From CALCTE01 sp045627885 (lineage in GTDB: Bacteria; Bacillota; Clostridia; Oscillospirales; CAG-272): a stretch of DNA of 54,075 nucleotides. The DNA lies in NCBI GenBank assembly GCA_045627885.1, contig JAZQOM010000061.1:1-54075 (forward strand), given 5' to 3'. The position numbers and the translations under genes were made by a program. Numbering within the stretch: the first letter of the stretch is position 1; each line of letters begins with the position of its first letter. Below, in pieces: positions 24,725 through 32,901 of the stretch. Below the pieces are notes generated by a model. It had not been told where the DNA came from. It searched no databases and saw only the letters and a program-made list of their open reading frames with translations.

Positions 24725-25576
24725 ATGGCAACGCTGATTGACGGAAAACTTGTTTCCGCATCCGTGCGGGAACGCATAGCAAAAGAAGCGGCAGAGCTCA
24801 CCGCGGAAGGAAGAACTCCCGGACTTGCCGTAGTGCTTGTGGGAGAGGACCCCGCATCGCAGGTATATGTAAAGAATAAGAAAAAAGGTTGCGAGCAGAC
24901 GGGAATCAAGTCATTTGAATACGACCTTCCCGCAACGGCAACGGAGCAAGAGCTTACAGCACTTGTCGAAGAGCTGAATACAAGGGACGATGTTGACGGC
25001 ATACTTGTTCAGCTTCCGTTGCCTAAAGGGCTTGACGAGAAAAAGGTTATAGCGAGCATAAATCCCGACAAGGATGTTGATGCGTTCCATGTCTCCAATG
25101 TCGGCAAGATACTTGTCGGAGAGGACGGCTTTGTTCCTTGCACCCCCGCGGGAATAATGGAGCTTCTCAAATTTTACGGAATATCATGCTCGGGCAAGGA
25201 ATGTGTAGTCGTCGGCAGGAGCAATATAGTCGGAAAGCCGATGGCGCTTTTGATGCTGCGCGATAACGGAACAGTCACCGTCTGCCATTCCAAGACGGCA
25301 GACCTTGCCGCGGTCACAAGGCGTGCGGATATACTTGTCTGCGCGATAGGCAAGCCCAAATTCATCACCGCCGATATGGTCAAGGAGGGCGCCGTCGTCG
25401 TCGATGTCGGAATGGACAGGGACGAAAACGGAAAGCTTTGCGGCGATGTCGATTTTGAAAATGTGGAAAAGAAAGCATCGTTCATCACACCGGTTCCCGG
25501 CGGAGTCGGGCCGATGACAATAACAATGCTTCTTGCGAATACCGTAAATGCGGCAAAGAAAAGAAAGGCAAAATAA
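24725..25576 (+). CDS. folD: Methylenetetrahydrofolate dehydrogenase/cyclohydrolase
   Basis: 283 residues, the usual FolD length. It interconverts methylene-THF and formyl-THF using NADP. Motifs: SQVYVKNKKKGC near residues 44-55 with the catalytic Lys in YVKNK, QLPLPKG near 98-104, VVVGRSNIVGKP near 163-174 for NADP binding, and the C-terminal TPVPGGVGPMT. The ATG at 24725 follows the lgt stop by one base, with GGAGGA in the lgt tail as ribosome site. The product feeds metF, which lies elsewhere in the window. Confidence 0.96.
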   Translation: MATLIDGKLVSASVRERIAKEAAELTAEGRTPGLAVVLVGEDPASQVYVKNKKKGCEQTGIKSFEYDLPATATEQELTALVEELNTRDDVDGILVQLPLPKGLDEKKVIASINPDKDVDAFHVSNVGKILVGEDGFVPCTPAGIMELLKFYGISCSGKECVVVGRSNIVGKPMALLMLRDNGTVTVCHSKTADLAAVTRRADILVCAIGKPKFITADMVKEGAVVVDVGMDRDENGKLCGDVDFENVEKKASFITPVPGGVGPMTITMLLANTVNAAKKRKAK

Positions 25577-25577
25577 A

Positions 25578-26177
25578 ATGAAAAAAATACTCAATGTTCC
25601 GAATGTACTCACGATACTGCGTGTCGTACTTGTTCCCGTGTTTATAGTTTTTGCGCTCTATAAGATAGTTGCAGAGCCCTGGAATTACATAGCACTTGCG
25701 GCTATATTCGCAATAACCGCTCTTACCGATATGTTTGACGGCAAGATAGCGAGAAAGTACAACTTAATCACAAACTTCGGCAAATTTATGGATGCGCTTG
25801 CCGATAAATTTATGATATATTCCGCGTATATCGCGCTTGCGATTTTCTATTTTGAAAAAGAACCGCTTGTTTCGAGACTTCTTATATGGCTCACGGCGGT
25901 AATTGTTCTGCGTGACCTAGTAATAAACGGAATAAGAATGCTTGCCGCATCTTCAAACGGAACGGTAATAGCCGCGCAGTTTTCCGGCAAGGCGAAGACG
26001 ATGACACAGTCGCTCTGCGTTGTCGTTATGCTTGCAGAATCATTCCTTGCGCATTATATCGAATTTTTCGAGCTCAATATATTCACATATATCGGACTTG
26101 CGGCAACACTTGCCGCAACGATATGGTCGGGCATCGACTACATACACAGCTACAGCAAATTCATAGATTTCAACTGA
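25578..26177 (+). CDS. pgsA: CDP-diacylglycerol--glycerol-3-phosphate 3-phosphatidyltransferase
   Basis: 199 residues, an integral membrane enzyme of the CDP-alcohol phosphatidyltransferase family. The full signature Dx2DGx2ARx8Gx3Dx3D is readable from DMFDGKIAR through FGKFMDALADK. It makes phosphatidylglycerophosphate, precursor of phosphatidylglycerol. The ATG at 25578 is one base after the folD stop codon; AAAGG in the folD tail is a modest ribosome site. Position after lgt and the ymfF/ymfH pair fits the conserved Firmicute neighbourhood. Confidence 0.95.
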   Translation: MKKILNVPNVLTILRVVLVPVFIVFALYKIVAEPWNYIALAAIFAITALTDMFDGKIARKYNLITNFGKFMDALADKFMIYSAYIALAIFYFEKEPLVSRLLIWLTAVIVLRDLVINGIRMLAASSNGTVIAAQFSGKAKTMTQSLCVVVMLAESFLAHYIEFFELNIFTYIGLAATLAATIWSGIDYIHSYSKFIDFN

Positions 26178-26193
26178 AAAAGGACAGCACAAA

Positions 26194-27642
26194 ATGTATC
26201 TATACAACACACTTACAAGAAAAAGAGAAGAATTCGTGCCGTATGAGCAGGGCAAGGTCAAGCTTTACACCTGCGGCCCGACGGTATATCATTTTGCCCA
26301 TATCGGCAACCTTCGCTCCTACATAATGGAGGATGTGCTCGAAAAGGCGCTCCGCTACGACGGCTACGATGTAAAAAGAGTAATGAACATCACCGATGTC
26401 GGACATCTTTCAAGCGATGCCGATACCGGAGAGGACAAGATGCTCAAGGGAGCAAAAAGAGAGCATAAAACGGTAATGGAGATAGCAAAATTCTACACCG
26501 ATGCTTTCTTTTCGGACTGCGAAAAGCTCAATATAAAGCGTCCCGATGTTGTAGAGCCTGCCACAAACTGCATTTCCGAGTTTATAGAGATGATACAAAA
26601 GCTCATCGAAAAAGGCTACGCATATCTTGCGGGCGGCAATGTATATTTCGACACCTCAAAATTAAAAGAATACTATGTATTCGGCAATATGGAGAGCGAA
26701 GACCTTGCCGTCGGTGTAAGAGAGGGCGTTGACGAGGACGGCAACAAGAAAAACAAGAGCGACTTCGTTCTGTGGTTTACGAAGTCGAAATTCGAAGACC
26801 AGGAGCTCAAGTGGGAAAGCCCGTGGGGAGTCGGTTACCCCGGCTGGCATATCGAATGCTCCGCCATAAGCATAAAGCACCTCGGCGAATACCTTGATAT
26901 CCACTGCGGCGGCATAGACAATGCTTTTCCGCATCACACAAACGAGATTGCACAGAGCGAATCCTATCTTTCGCATCATTGGTGCAACTATTGGTTCCAT
27001 GTTCTTCACCTCAATATAAACGGCGGCAAGATGAGTAAATCCTCGGGCGAATTCTTAACGGTTTCGCTTTTAGAGCAAAAGGGATATAACCCGCTTGTAT
27101 ACAGATTCTTCTGCTTGCAATCGCATTACCGCAAGCTGCTTTCGTTCAGCTTTGAAGCGCTTGATAACGCGGCGGTAAGCTACAATAAGCTTGTCGCAAA
27201 GATTGCGGCACTTGACAAGGACGACAAATCTCCGATAGACGAAGCGGCAAAGAATGCGCTTACGGCAAAATTCAAAGAGGCGATAGACAACGATATCAAC
27301 ACATCGCTTGCGTTGACCGCGCTCTATGATGTTCTCAAATACAACACAAATGACGCGACAAAGCTTTGCTGCATCGCGGATTTTGAAAGAGTGCTTTCGC
27401 TCGGACTTCTTGCCGCGGCGGATAAAAAGAGAGAGGAAGACAAAAAGCCGAAGGAAAGCCCCGTTCCCGAGGGCGCGAGCCCCGAACTTGCGGCAAAGGT
27501 TGCTCAGCTCATAAATGAGAGGGCACAAGCCAAGAAAGCGAAGAACTTTGCAAGAGCCGACGAGATAAGAGACACTCTTAAGGCGCAGGGTGTAACACTC
27601 ATCGACACGCCAAACGGAGTACAATGGAAGCTCGACCGATGA
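26194..27642 (+). CDS. cysS: Cysteinyl-tRNA synthetase
   Basis: 482 residues, class I synthetase. The HIGH-type motif is HFAHIGN near residues 33-39, preceded by the zinc-ligand Cys in YTCGPTVY. Further zinc ligands are in GWHIECSAIS and HHTNEIAQSE. The KMSKS loop is KMSKSSGEF near residues 276-284. The C-terminal helical DALR-type domain contains FARADEIRD near 455-463. It charges tRNA-Cys. Its end overlaps mrnC by 19 bp, matching the conserved cysS-mrnC pair of Firmicutes. No T-box precedes it. Confidence 0.97.
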   Translation: MYLYNTLTRKREEFVPYEQGKVKLYTCGPTVYHFAHIGNLRSYIMEDVLEKALRYDGYDVKRVMNITDVGHLSSDADTGEDKMLKGAKREHKTVMEIAKFYTDAFFSDCEKLNIKRPDVVEPATNCISEFIEMIQKLIEKGYAYLAGGNVYFDTSKLKEYYVFGNMESEDLAVGVREGVDEDGNKKNKSDFVLWFTKSKFEDQELKWESPWGVGYPGWHIECSAISIKHLGEYLDIHCGGIDNAFPHHTNEIAQSESYLSHHWCNYWFHVLHLNINGGKMSKSSGEFLTVSLLEQKGYNPLVYRFFCLQSHYRKLLSFSFEALDNAAVSYNKLVAKIAALDKDDKSPIDEAAKNALTAKFKEAIDNDINTSLALTALYDVLKYNTNDATKLCCIADFERVLSLGLLAAADKKREEDKKPKESPVPEGASPELAAKVAQLINERAQAKKAKNFARADEIRDTLKAQGVTLIDTPNGVQWKLDR

Positions 27643-28010
27643 ACGCGCCGCTTGAGCTTGCCTATCTCGGTGACAGCGTTTATGAGACGGCGATTCGCGC
27701 AAAGCTTGTAAAGGAAAGCTCACTTTCGAGCAAGGAGTACAACATAAGAGCCTTTTCGCTTGTAAACGCATCCGCGCAGGCGAAGGGAGTAAAGATAATC
27801 GAGCCGCTTCTTTCGGAAGAAGAAGCCGATGTTTTGAGGAGAGGCAGAAACGCCAAGGGCGGAAATGTCCCGAAGAAAGCGACCGTGGCGGAATATCGCG
27901 CGGCGACGGGACTTGAGAGCCTTATGGGATACCTCTACCTCGCAGGTAAGACCGAACGCATAGCCGAGCTTGCAGAGATAATCGTATCGGGTATAGAATC
28001 GGCGGAATAG
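27624..28010 (+). CDS. mrnC: Mini-ribonuclease III
   Basis: 128 residues, equivalent to a lone RNase III catalytic domain without a dsRNA-binding domain. The signature helix reads LAYLGDSVYETAIR near residues 12-25, with acidic metal ligands Asp and Glu, and a second acidic site is in LESLMGYLYLAG near 102-113. It matures 23S rRNA ends in Bacillus. The ATG at 27624 has GGAG five bases upstream inside cysS; an alternative ATG at 27639 overlaps the cysS stop as ATGA. Either way the gene is coupled to cysS. Confidence 0.93.
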   Translation: MEARPMNAPLELAYLGDSVYETAIRAKLVKESSLSSKEYNIRAFSLVNASAQAKGVKIIEPLLSEEEADVLRRGRNAKGGNVPKKATVAEYRAATGLESLMGYLYLAGKTERIAELAEIIVSGIESAE

Positions 28011-28020
28011 CGAGGCGAAA

Positions 28021-28704
28021 ATGTGCACGAGCATTATCTCAAACAGAAAAAAGACAATAGTAGGCTGGAATCTTGACATTCTCGATATGGAGTACCGCGT
28101 AACGGAATCGAGCCACGGCGTTTTTATTGAGATAAATGACGCAAAAGAGGGATATATGCCGCTTTTCGGAGTAAATAACAGAGGTGACTTCGTCGGTATG
28201 CCGACCTGCTGGCCGTATGACACAAGAAGCGAGCCCGACGGCAAAAAAGAGAATATCATAATGCTGGATATCGACCTGCTTACGAAAAAAAGAACATTCG
28301 AGCAGATAAGAGCGGTTGCCGAATCGGGCGATGTATGCAGCGTTGAGGGAATTACATTTATGTCGGCACTTTCCGATAAAGACGGAAATGTTCTGCATAT
28401 TGTGCCCGGGCAAGGAGCAAGCTATTACAAAAAGCCTATGTATAAGGTGCTCACAAACTTTTCTCCGTATAAAGGGGACAGCGAAAAGCATTCGTGGATG
28501 GGGCTTGACAGATATAATACCGCGCAAAAAATGCTTCAATCCGCATCCGACGATTTTGATGTAAGCGATTGCTTTGCCGTCTTAAAAGCGACTTCGCAGG
28601 AGATATGCCCCACGGTAGTATCAATGGTGTTCGATGCAAGCAGAATGAAAGTGTATTGGTGCGAAAACAGAAATTGGGACACGGTACACGAAAGAACATT
28701 TTGA
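28021..28704 (+). CDS. Ntn-hydrolase, linear amide C-N hydrolase (choloylglycine hydrolase-like)
   Basis: 227 residues. It begins MCTSI, placing Cys2 as the N-terminal nucleophile exposed after Met removal. GWNLDI near residues 15-20 resembles the family GRNxD motif, GVNNRGDFVGMP near 49-60 fits the choloylglycine hydrolase fold, and VLTNFSPYKG near 143-152 matches a conserved Asn region. It is shorter than penicillin V acylase or bile salt hydrolase (about 320), so the substrate may differ. GAGGCG precedes the ATG, 10 bp after mrnC, making it the last gene before a strong terminator. Confidence 0.7.
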   Translation: MCTSIISNRKKTIVGWNLDILDMEYRVTESSHGVFIEINDAKEGYMPLFGVNNRGDFVGMPTCWPYDTRSEPDGKKENIIMLDIDLLTKKRTFEQIRAVAESGDVCSVEGITFMSALSDKDGNVLHIVPGQGASYYKKPMYKVLTNFSPYKGDSEKHSWMGLDRYNTAQKMLQSASDDFDVSDCFAVLKATSQEICPTVVSMVFDASRMKVYWCENRNWDTVHERTF

Positions 28705-28707
28705 ATA

Positions 28708-28741
28708 AAAAAATTCGCAGACTTTTGTCTGCGAATTTTTT
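28708..28741. terminator. Bidirectional terminator between Ntn hydrolase and metK
   Basis: Arms 28708-28722 and 28727-28741 (A-run then TTCGCAGAC, with the complement and T-run) form a perfect 15 bp stem with loop TTTT. It serves the plus run and convergent metK. Confidence 0.93.
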
Positions 28742-28753
28742 ATGTGCTTTATT

Positions 28754-29932
28754 TTATTTAAGCTTCTCGGCAAGGTCGGTGCGCTCCCAGGGGAGGTCAA
28801 CATCCGTTCTGCCGAAGTGACCGTAAGCCGCCGTCTGCTTGTAGATAGGTCTTCTCAAATCGAAGTATTCGATTATAGCGGCGGGACGGAGGTCAAAGTT
28901 TGCGTTTACTCTCTTTTCAATCTCCGAGAGCGGAATGGTGTTTGTTCCCTTCGTGTCGATGAATACCGAGAGGGGACGGGCAACGCCTATTGCGTAGGAG
29001 AGCTGAATCTCGCAGTACGAAGCAAGCCCTGCGGCAACGATGTTCTTTGCGACATATCTTGCGGCGTAAGCGGCACTGCGGTCAACCTTTGTCGGGTCTT
29101 TGCCGCTGAAGGCACCGCCGCCGTGACGGGCATATCCGCCGTATGTATCAACGATAATTTTTCTACCGGTAAGACCGCTGTCGCCCATGGGGCCGCCGAC
29201 TACAAATCTTCCGGTCGGATTTACGAAAATCTTTGTGTTCTCGTCGATGAACTTCTCGGGAACAATCGGCTTGATTACATTTTCGATGATGTCCTTGCGA
29301 ATCTGTTCAAGAGGAGTCTCGGCGTCGTGCTGGGACGAAACGACAATAGCGTCAACTCTGACAGGCTTGTTATCGGAATCGTACTCAACCGTTACCTGAG
29401 TTTTTCCGTCTGCGCGAAGATAGGGCAGAGTGCCGTTCTTTCTCACATCGGTAAGTCTCTTTGAGAGCTTGTGAGCAAGAGAGATGGGCAGCGGCATAAG
29501 CTCGGGAGTCTCATCGCATGCAAAGCCGAACATCATACCCTGGTCGCCGGCGCCGATGTCGTACTTGTCGGAGAGAGTGCCCTCTTTTGCTTCCAAAGCC
29601 TTGTCTACGCCGAGCGCGATGTCGGGCGACTGCTTGTGAATGGAGCTGATTACGGAGCAGGTATAGCAGTCAAAGCCCTTCGAGGAATCGTCATAACCAA
29701 TCTCGCGGACGGTTTCTCTCACGATGTCCTGAACATCAATCTGAGCGTTTGTTGTAATTTCGCCCATAACCATAATGATACCGGTTGTGGTGCAGGTTTC
29801 GCAGGCTACTCTGGCGTTCTTGTCCTTTTCAAGAATAGCGTCGAGAACGGCGTCGGAAATCTGGTCGCAAATTTTATCGGGATGTCCTTCAGTTACGGAT
29901 TCGGATGTAAAGAAGTGTTTTTTATTAGCCAT
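28754..29932 (-). CDS. metK: S-adenosylmethionine synthetase
   Basis: 392 residues, usual MetK length. It makes SAM from methionine and ATP. Motifs: SESVTEGHPDKICDQISDAVLD near residues 9-30, GAGDQGMMFGFA near 117-128 (GAGDQG signature), GPMGDSGLTGRKIIVDTYGG near 253-272, and GGGAFSGKDPTKVDRS near 277-292. GGAGA precedes the ATG. It stands alone with its own promoter and a short leader of about 30 nt, so a SAM riboswitch is excluded by size. Confidence 0.97.
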   Translation of the reverse strand: MANKKHFFTSESVTEGHPDKICDQISDAVLDAILEKDKNARVACETCTTTGIIMVMGEITTNAQIDVQDIVRETVREIGYDDSSKGFDCYTCSVISSIHKQSPDIALGVDKALEAKEGTLSDKYDIGAGDQGMMFGFACDETPELMPLPISLAHKLSKRLTDVRKNGTLPYLRADGKTQVTVEYDSDNKPVRVDAIVVSSQHDAETPLEQIRKDIIENVIKPIVPEKFIDENTKIFVNPTGRFVVGGPMGDSGLTGRKIIVDTYGGYARHGGGAFSGKDPTKVDRSAAYAARYVAKNIVAAGLASYCEIQLSYAIGVARPLSVFIDTKGTNTIPLSEIEKRVNANFDLRPAAIIEYFDLRRPIYKQTAAYGHFGRTDVDLPWERTDLAEKLK

Positions 29933-29964
29933 TGTTTTATCTCCGTTTCATAATAATCTAACTT

Positions 29965-29993
29965 ATCATATCACAACGAGGGAGAATAATCAA
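29965..29993 (-). promoter_or_regulatory. Promoter of metK
   Basis: Minus-strand TTGATT (29993-29988), a 17 bp spacer ending TGTGA, and TATGAT (29970-29965). The start site should fall near 29958, some 25 nt before the ATG at 29932. Confidence 0.7.
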
Positions 29994-30077
29994 CATTATT
30001 TTACTAAAAAAACTATTGTTTTTATTAAAATTCATACAATTTTGCCGCTTAATATACACAATTTCGCGCTTTTGAAG

Positions 30078-30086
30078 TGATATAAT
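30078..30086 (+). promoter_or_regulatory. Extended -10 promoter of the small RNA candidate
   Basis: TGATATAAT is a perfect extended -10 (TGn plus TATAAT at 30081-30086). No convincing -35 lies 16-18 bp upstream. Transcription would start near 30092. Confidence 0.6.
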
Positions 30087-30091
30087 CAGAA

Positions 30092-30227
30092 TGCAAACAA
30101 AGGAAGCTTGTGAGAATTCGTCATATAGCCCCCAATTTGCGATGCGTTTTTGTTGATTTTTCTTTTTTCGCATCGCGAACCATATACCTTTCCCCTCGAA
30201 AAAAGCCGCCCCAAAAGCGGCTTTTTT
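30092..30227 (+). ncRNA. Candidate small RNA, about 135 nt, family not recognised
   Basis: The 367 bp gap between divergent metK and mtaD holds a self-contained unit. It has an extended -10 promoter (30078-30086), a large internal stem in which GCGATGCG pairs with CGCATCGC (arms about 30137-30147 and 30169-30179, U-rich loop), and an intrinsic terminator at 30199-30227. mtaD then has its own promoter downstream. A 21-codon frame starts at 30091 but has no ribosome site. I do not recognise 6S, SRP, tmRNA or a riboswitch aptamer. The rest of the gap is the metK promoter and A/T-rich DNA. Confidence 0.45.
30199..30227 (+). terminator. Terminator of the small RNA candidate
   Basis: AAAAAAGCCGC and GCGGCTTTTTT form an 11 bp stem with loop CCCAAAA, followed by CATTTTG. 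It ends just before the mtaD promoter. Confidence 0.85.
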
Positions 30228-30237
30228 CATTTTGTTA

Positions 30238-30266
30238 TTGCAACGAAGTATATTTTATGGTAAACT
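30238..30266 (+). promoter_or_regulatory. Promoter of mtaD-ahcY
   Basis: TTGCAA (30238-30243), a 17 bp spacer ending TATGG, and TAAACT (30261-30266). The leader is about 28 nt with GAGGT before the ATG at 30300. Confidence 0.7.
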
Positions 30267-30299
30267 GAACTGTAATAAGTAAAGCATAAGAGGTATAAA

Positions 30300-31580
30300 A
30301 TGACCGCACTTATAAAGAATGCCGAAATTCTCGTAAAAGAGGACGGCAAATACATAATAAAGCACGGCGATATCACGACGGAAGGCGACAGAATAAAAAC
30401 CGTCGGCAAAGCGCCCGAGGGCGTTTCGTATGATAAAACCATCGACGGCACGGATAAGCTTGCGATACCGGCACTAATCAACTGCCACACTCACGCGTAT
30501 ATGAGCGTGTTCCGCAACCTTGCCGACGACCTGCCGTTTGCAGATTGGCTTTTCGGAGCGATTATGCCGCGCGAAGACAGAATGACACGCCCGCAGGCAA
30601 AGGCGGGCTCCATGCTTTCGCTTTTGGAGATGATGAAAAGCGGAACGGGAACATATCTCGATATGCACATGTTTCCCGAGACGAGCTGCGACGCGGCACT
30701 CGAAACGGGAATGAGAGCCGTTATCTCACGCGGACTTGCCGGAGAGCTCGGCGACGCGGACGGCGGCGCGGAAAGGCGTTTCCGTGAAGCGACCGACGAG
30801 ATAAAGGCGTATGCGGGCAAAGAAAACCTGTCGTTTATGCTTGCTCCGCACGCGATATACACCTGCGGAGAAAAAACGCTCCGCCACGCCGCGGAGCTTG
30901 CAAAAGAGCTCGGCATCGGCATAAACCTTCACCTATCCGAAACCGAAACGGAATTCGGCGACTGCATGAAGGCTCACGGCAAAACCCCCGTCGAGTATGT
31001 TGACGGGCTCGGACTTCTTTCGGGCAATACCGTCGCCGCGCACTGCGTAAAGCTTTCGGAAAACGATATCGCGATACTTGCAAAAAGAGGCGTAAGCGTC
31101 GCATCGTGCCCCATATCGAATATGAAGCTCGGCAACGGCTTTGCACCAGTCGGCAAATTAAAGGCGGCGGGAATAAATGTCACTCTCGGAACAGACAGCG
31201 CCGCATCGAATAATACGGTAAATCTTTTCCCGGATATGAGAGCTTACGCACTTGTCCATAAGGGGGCAAATCTTGACGCACTTGCCGTAAGCGCGGCAGA
31301 TACGATTGATGCCGTCACGGAGAACGCGGCAACGGCGCTCGGACTTGCAAACGGCGCGATAGAAAGCGGAAAACTTGCCGATATCGCACTGTTTGACCTG
31401 AATACACCGACCTTCCGCCCCAAGAATAACCTTGTTTCGGCTCTAGCATACAGCGCAAACGGAAGCGAGGTATCGCATCTTATGGTAGGCGGAAAACTGC
31501 TCATCGACAACTATGAGGTACTGACCGCGGACAGCGAAAAGATATATTACGAAGCGGAAAAAGTTATAAATTCACTGTAA
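30300..31580 (+). CDS. mtaD: S-adenosylhomocysteine/methylthioadenosine deaminase
   Basis: 426 residues of the amidohydrolase superfamily. Metal ligands and active-site residues are visible: NCHTHAYMS near residues 61-69, HLSETETE near 208-215, AAHCVKLS near 235-242, and LGTDSAASNN near 284-293. MtaD/DadD enzymes deaminate SAH, methylthioadenosine or 5'-deoxyadenosine to inosyl forms. ahcY follows after 14 bp, so the natural substrate here is probably SAH or a related by-product of SAM enzymes. Substrate choice is inference from context. Confidence 0.87.
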   Translation: MTALIKNAEILVKEDGKYIIKHGDITTEGDRIKTVGKAPEGVSYDKTIDGTDKLAIPALINCHTHAYMSVFRNLADDLPFADWLFGAIMPREDRMTRPQAKAGSMLSLLEMMKSGTGTYLDMHMFPETSCDAALETGMRAVISRGLAGELGDADGGAERRFREATDEIKAYAGKENLSFMLAPHAIYTCGEKTLRHAAELAKELGIGINLHLSETETEFGDCMKAHGKTPVEYVDGLGLLSGNTVAAHCVKLSENDIAILAKRGVSVASCPISNMKLGNGFAPVGKLKAAGINVTLGTDSAASNNTVNLFPDMRAYALVHKGANLDALAVSAADTIDAVTENAATALGLANGAIESGKLADIALFDLNTPTFRPKNNLVSALAYSANGSEVSHLMVGGKLLIDNYEVLTADSEKIYYEAEKVINSL

Positions 31581-31594
31581 TACAGGAGGGAAAT

Positions 31595-32833
31595 ATGAAA
31601 AGCGAGATAAAGGACATAGCTCTTTGGGAGAGCGGAAAAAGAAAGATTGACTGGGTTCGCGCACACATGGATTTGCTCCGTACGATAGAGGAGGAATTCA
31701 CAAAGACAAAACCCTTTGCGGGAATAAGAATAGCGCTTTCGATACACCTTGAGGCAAAGACCGCGTATCTTTGCAAGGTGCTTCGTTCCGGCGGCGCGGA
31801 GATGTTCGTCACGGGAAGCAATCCGCTGTCCACGCAGGACGATGTAGCCGCGGCACTTGTTCACGACGGACTCAATGTATACGCATGGCACGGCGTCACC
31901 GCCGAGGAATACAGACACCATACGAGAATGGTAATAGAGGCAAAGCCGAATATTATCATCGACGACGGCGGCGACCTTGTAAATCTCATTCACACCGAAT
32001 ATCCCGAGCTTATCGAGAATGTGATTGGCGGCTGTGAGGAGACAACCACGGGTATTCTTCGCCTTATGGCTATGGCAAAAAAGGGAGAGCTCAAATTCCC
32101 GATGGCTATGGTCAATAACGCCCGTTGCAAGTATCTTTTCGATAATAGATACGGCACGGGACAGTCTGTATGGAACGGAATCAACCGCACTACCAATCTC
32201 ATCGTAGCCGGCAAGAATGTTGTCGTTGCGGGATACGGCTGGTGCGGCAAGGGCGTTGCCATGAGAGCAAAGGGACTCGGCGCATCTGTCATAGTCACCG
32301 AGATAGACCCGATAAAGGCGATGGAAGCGGTAATGGACGGCTTCAAAGTTATGACGATGAACGAAGCGGCAAAGTACGGCGATATCTTCGTCACCGTAAC
32401 GGGCTGCTGCGATATAATCACGGAAGCCGACTTTATGAATATGAAGGATGGCGCAATTTGTTGCAACGCGGGACATTTCGATGTTGAGGTCGATGTAAAG
32501 AGACTGCGCGAGATAGCTGTCGAGAGCTTTATCGCAAGGGATAATATAATGGGATATAAGCTCAAAAACGGCAGAACGGTATATATCATCGCCGAGGGCA
32601 GACTCGTAAATCTTGCGGCAGGTGACGGACACCCCGCGGAGATAATGGATATGAGCTTTGCAATTCAGGCGCTTTCGGCACTTTATCTTGTTGAGCATAA
32701 GGACACACTCACGGAGAAGCTCATAAGCGTTCCCGAGGAGGTAGACAACAGAGTGGCCGAGATGAAGCTCAAATTCTGGAATGTAAGCATCGACAAGCTC
32801 ACCGACAAGCAGAAAGAATATATCGGAAAATAA
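31595..32833 (+). CDS. ahcY: Adenosylhomocysteinase or S-inosylhomocysteine hydrolase
   Basis: 412 residues, the short form that lacks the about 40-residue insertion of proteobacterial and animal enzymes, as in Thermotoga and archaea. N-terminal substrate region: HLEAKTAYL and TGSNPLSTQDDV near residues 50-80. The NAD-binding loop reads GYGWCGKG near 213-220, a variant of GYGDVGKG. NAGHFDVE and GRLVNLAAGDGHP are typical C-terminal motifs. It cleaves SAH, or S-inosylhomocysteine, to homocysteine. Following mtaD with 14 bp spacing, it may use the deaminated substrate as shown for a methanogen enzyme pair. The unit ends at a strong terminator. Confidence 0.92.
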   Translation: MKSEIKDIALWESGKRKIDWVRAHMDLLRTIEEEFTKTKPFAGIRIALSIHLEAKTAYLCKVLRSGGAEMFVTGSNPLSTQDDVAAALVHDGLNVYAWHGVTAEEYRHHTRMVIEAKPNIIIDDGGDLVNLIHTEYPELIENVIGGCEETTTGILRLMAMAKKGELKFPMAMVNNARCKYLFDNRYGTGQSVWNGINRTTNLIVAGKNVVVAGYGWCGKGVAMRAKGLGASVIVTEIDPIKAMEAVMDGFKVMTMNEAAKYGDIFVTVTGCCDIITEADFMNMKDGAICCNAGHFDVEVDVKRLREIAVESFIARDNIMGYKLKNGRTVYIIAEGRLVNLAAGDGHPAEIMDMSFAIQALSALYLVEHKDTLTEKLISVPEEVDNRVAEMKLKFWNVSIDKLTDKQKEYIGK

Positions 32834-32846
32834 TAATATTGGGCAT

Positions 32847-32887
32847 AAAAAAACTGACACGGCTTTGAACTGCCGTGTCAGTTTTTT
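32847..32887. terminator. Bidirectional terminator between ahcY and DUF4097 gene
   Basis: CTGACACGGC and GCCGTGTCAG (10 bp) are flanked by an A-run and a T-run that extend the stem to about 16 bp or more, with loop TTTGAACT. It serves the convergent units. Confidence 0.92.
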
Positions 32888-32901
32888 ATGTCATATTCAG
32901 C

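Noticed and set aside
30092..30227. 6S RNA or SRP RNA
   Set aside because: The length is short for 6S and there is no central asymmetric bubble I could draw. The SRP tetraloop and conserved internal loops are absent.
29933..30299. SAM riboswitch in the metK-mtaD gap
   Set aside because: Neither gene's mapped-by-eye promoter leaves room for an aptamer, and none of the conserved SAM aptamer elements could be found on either strand.
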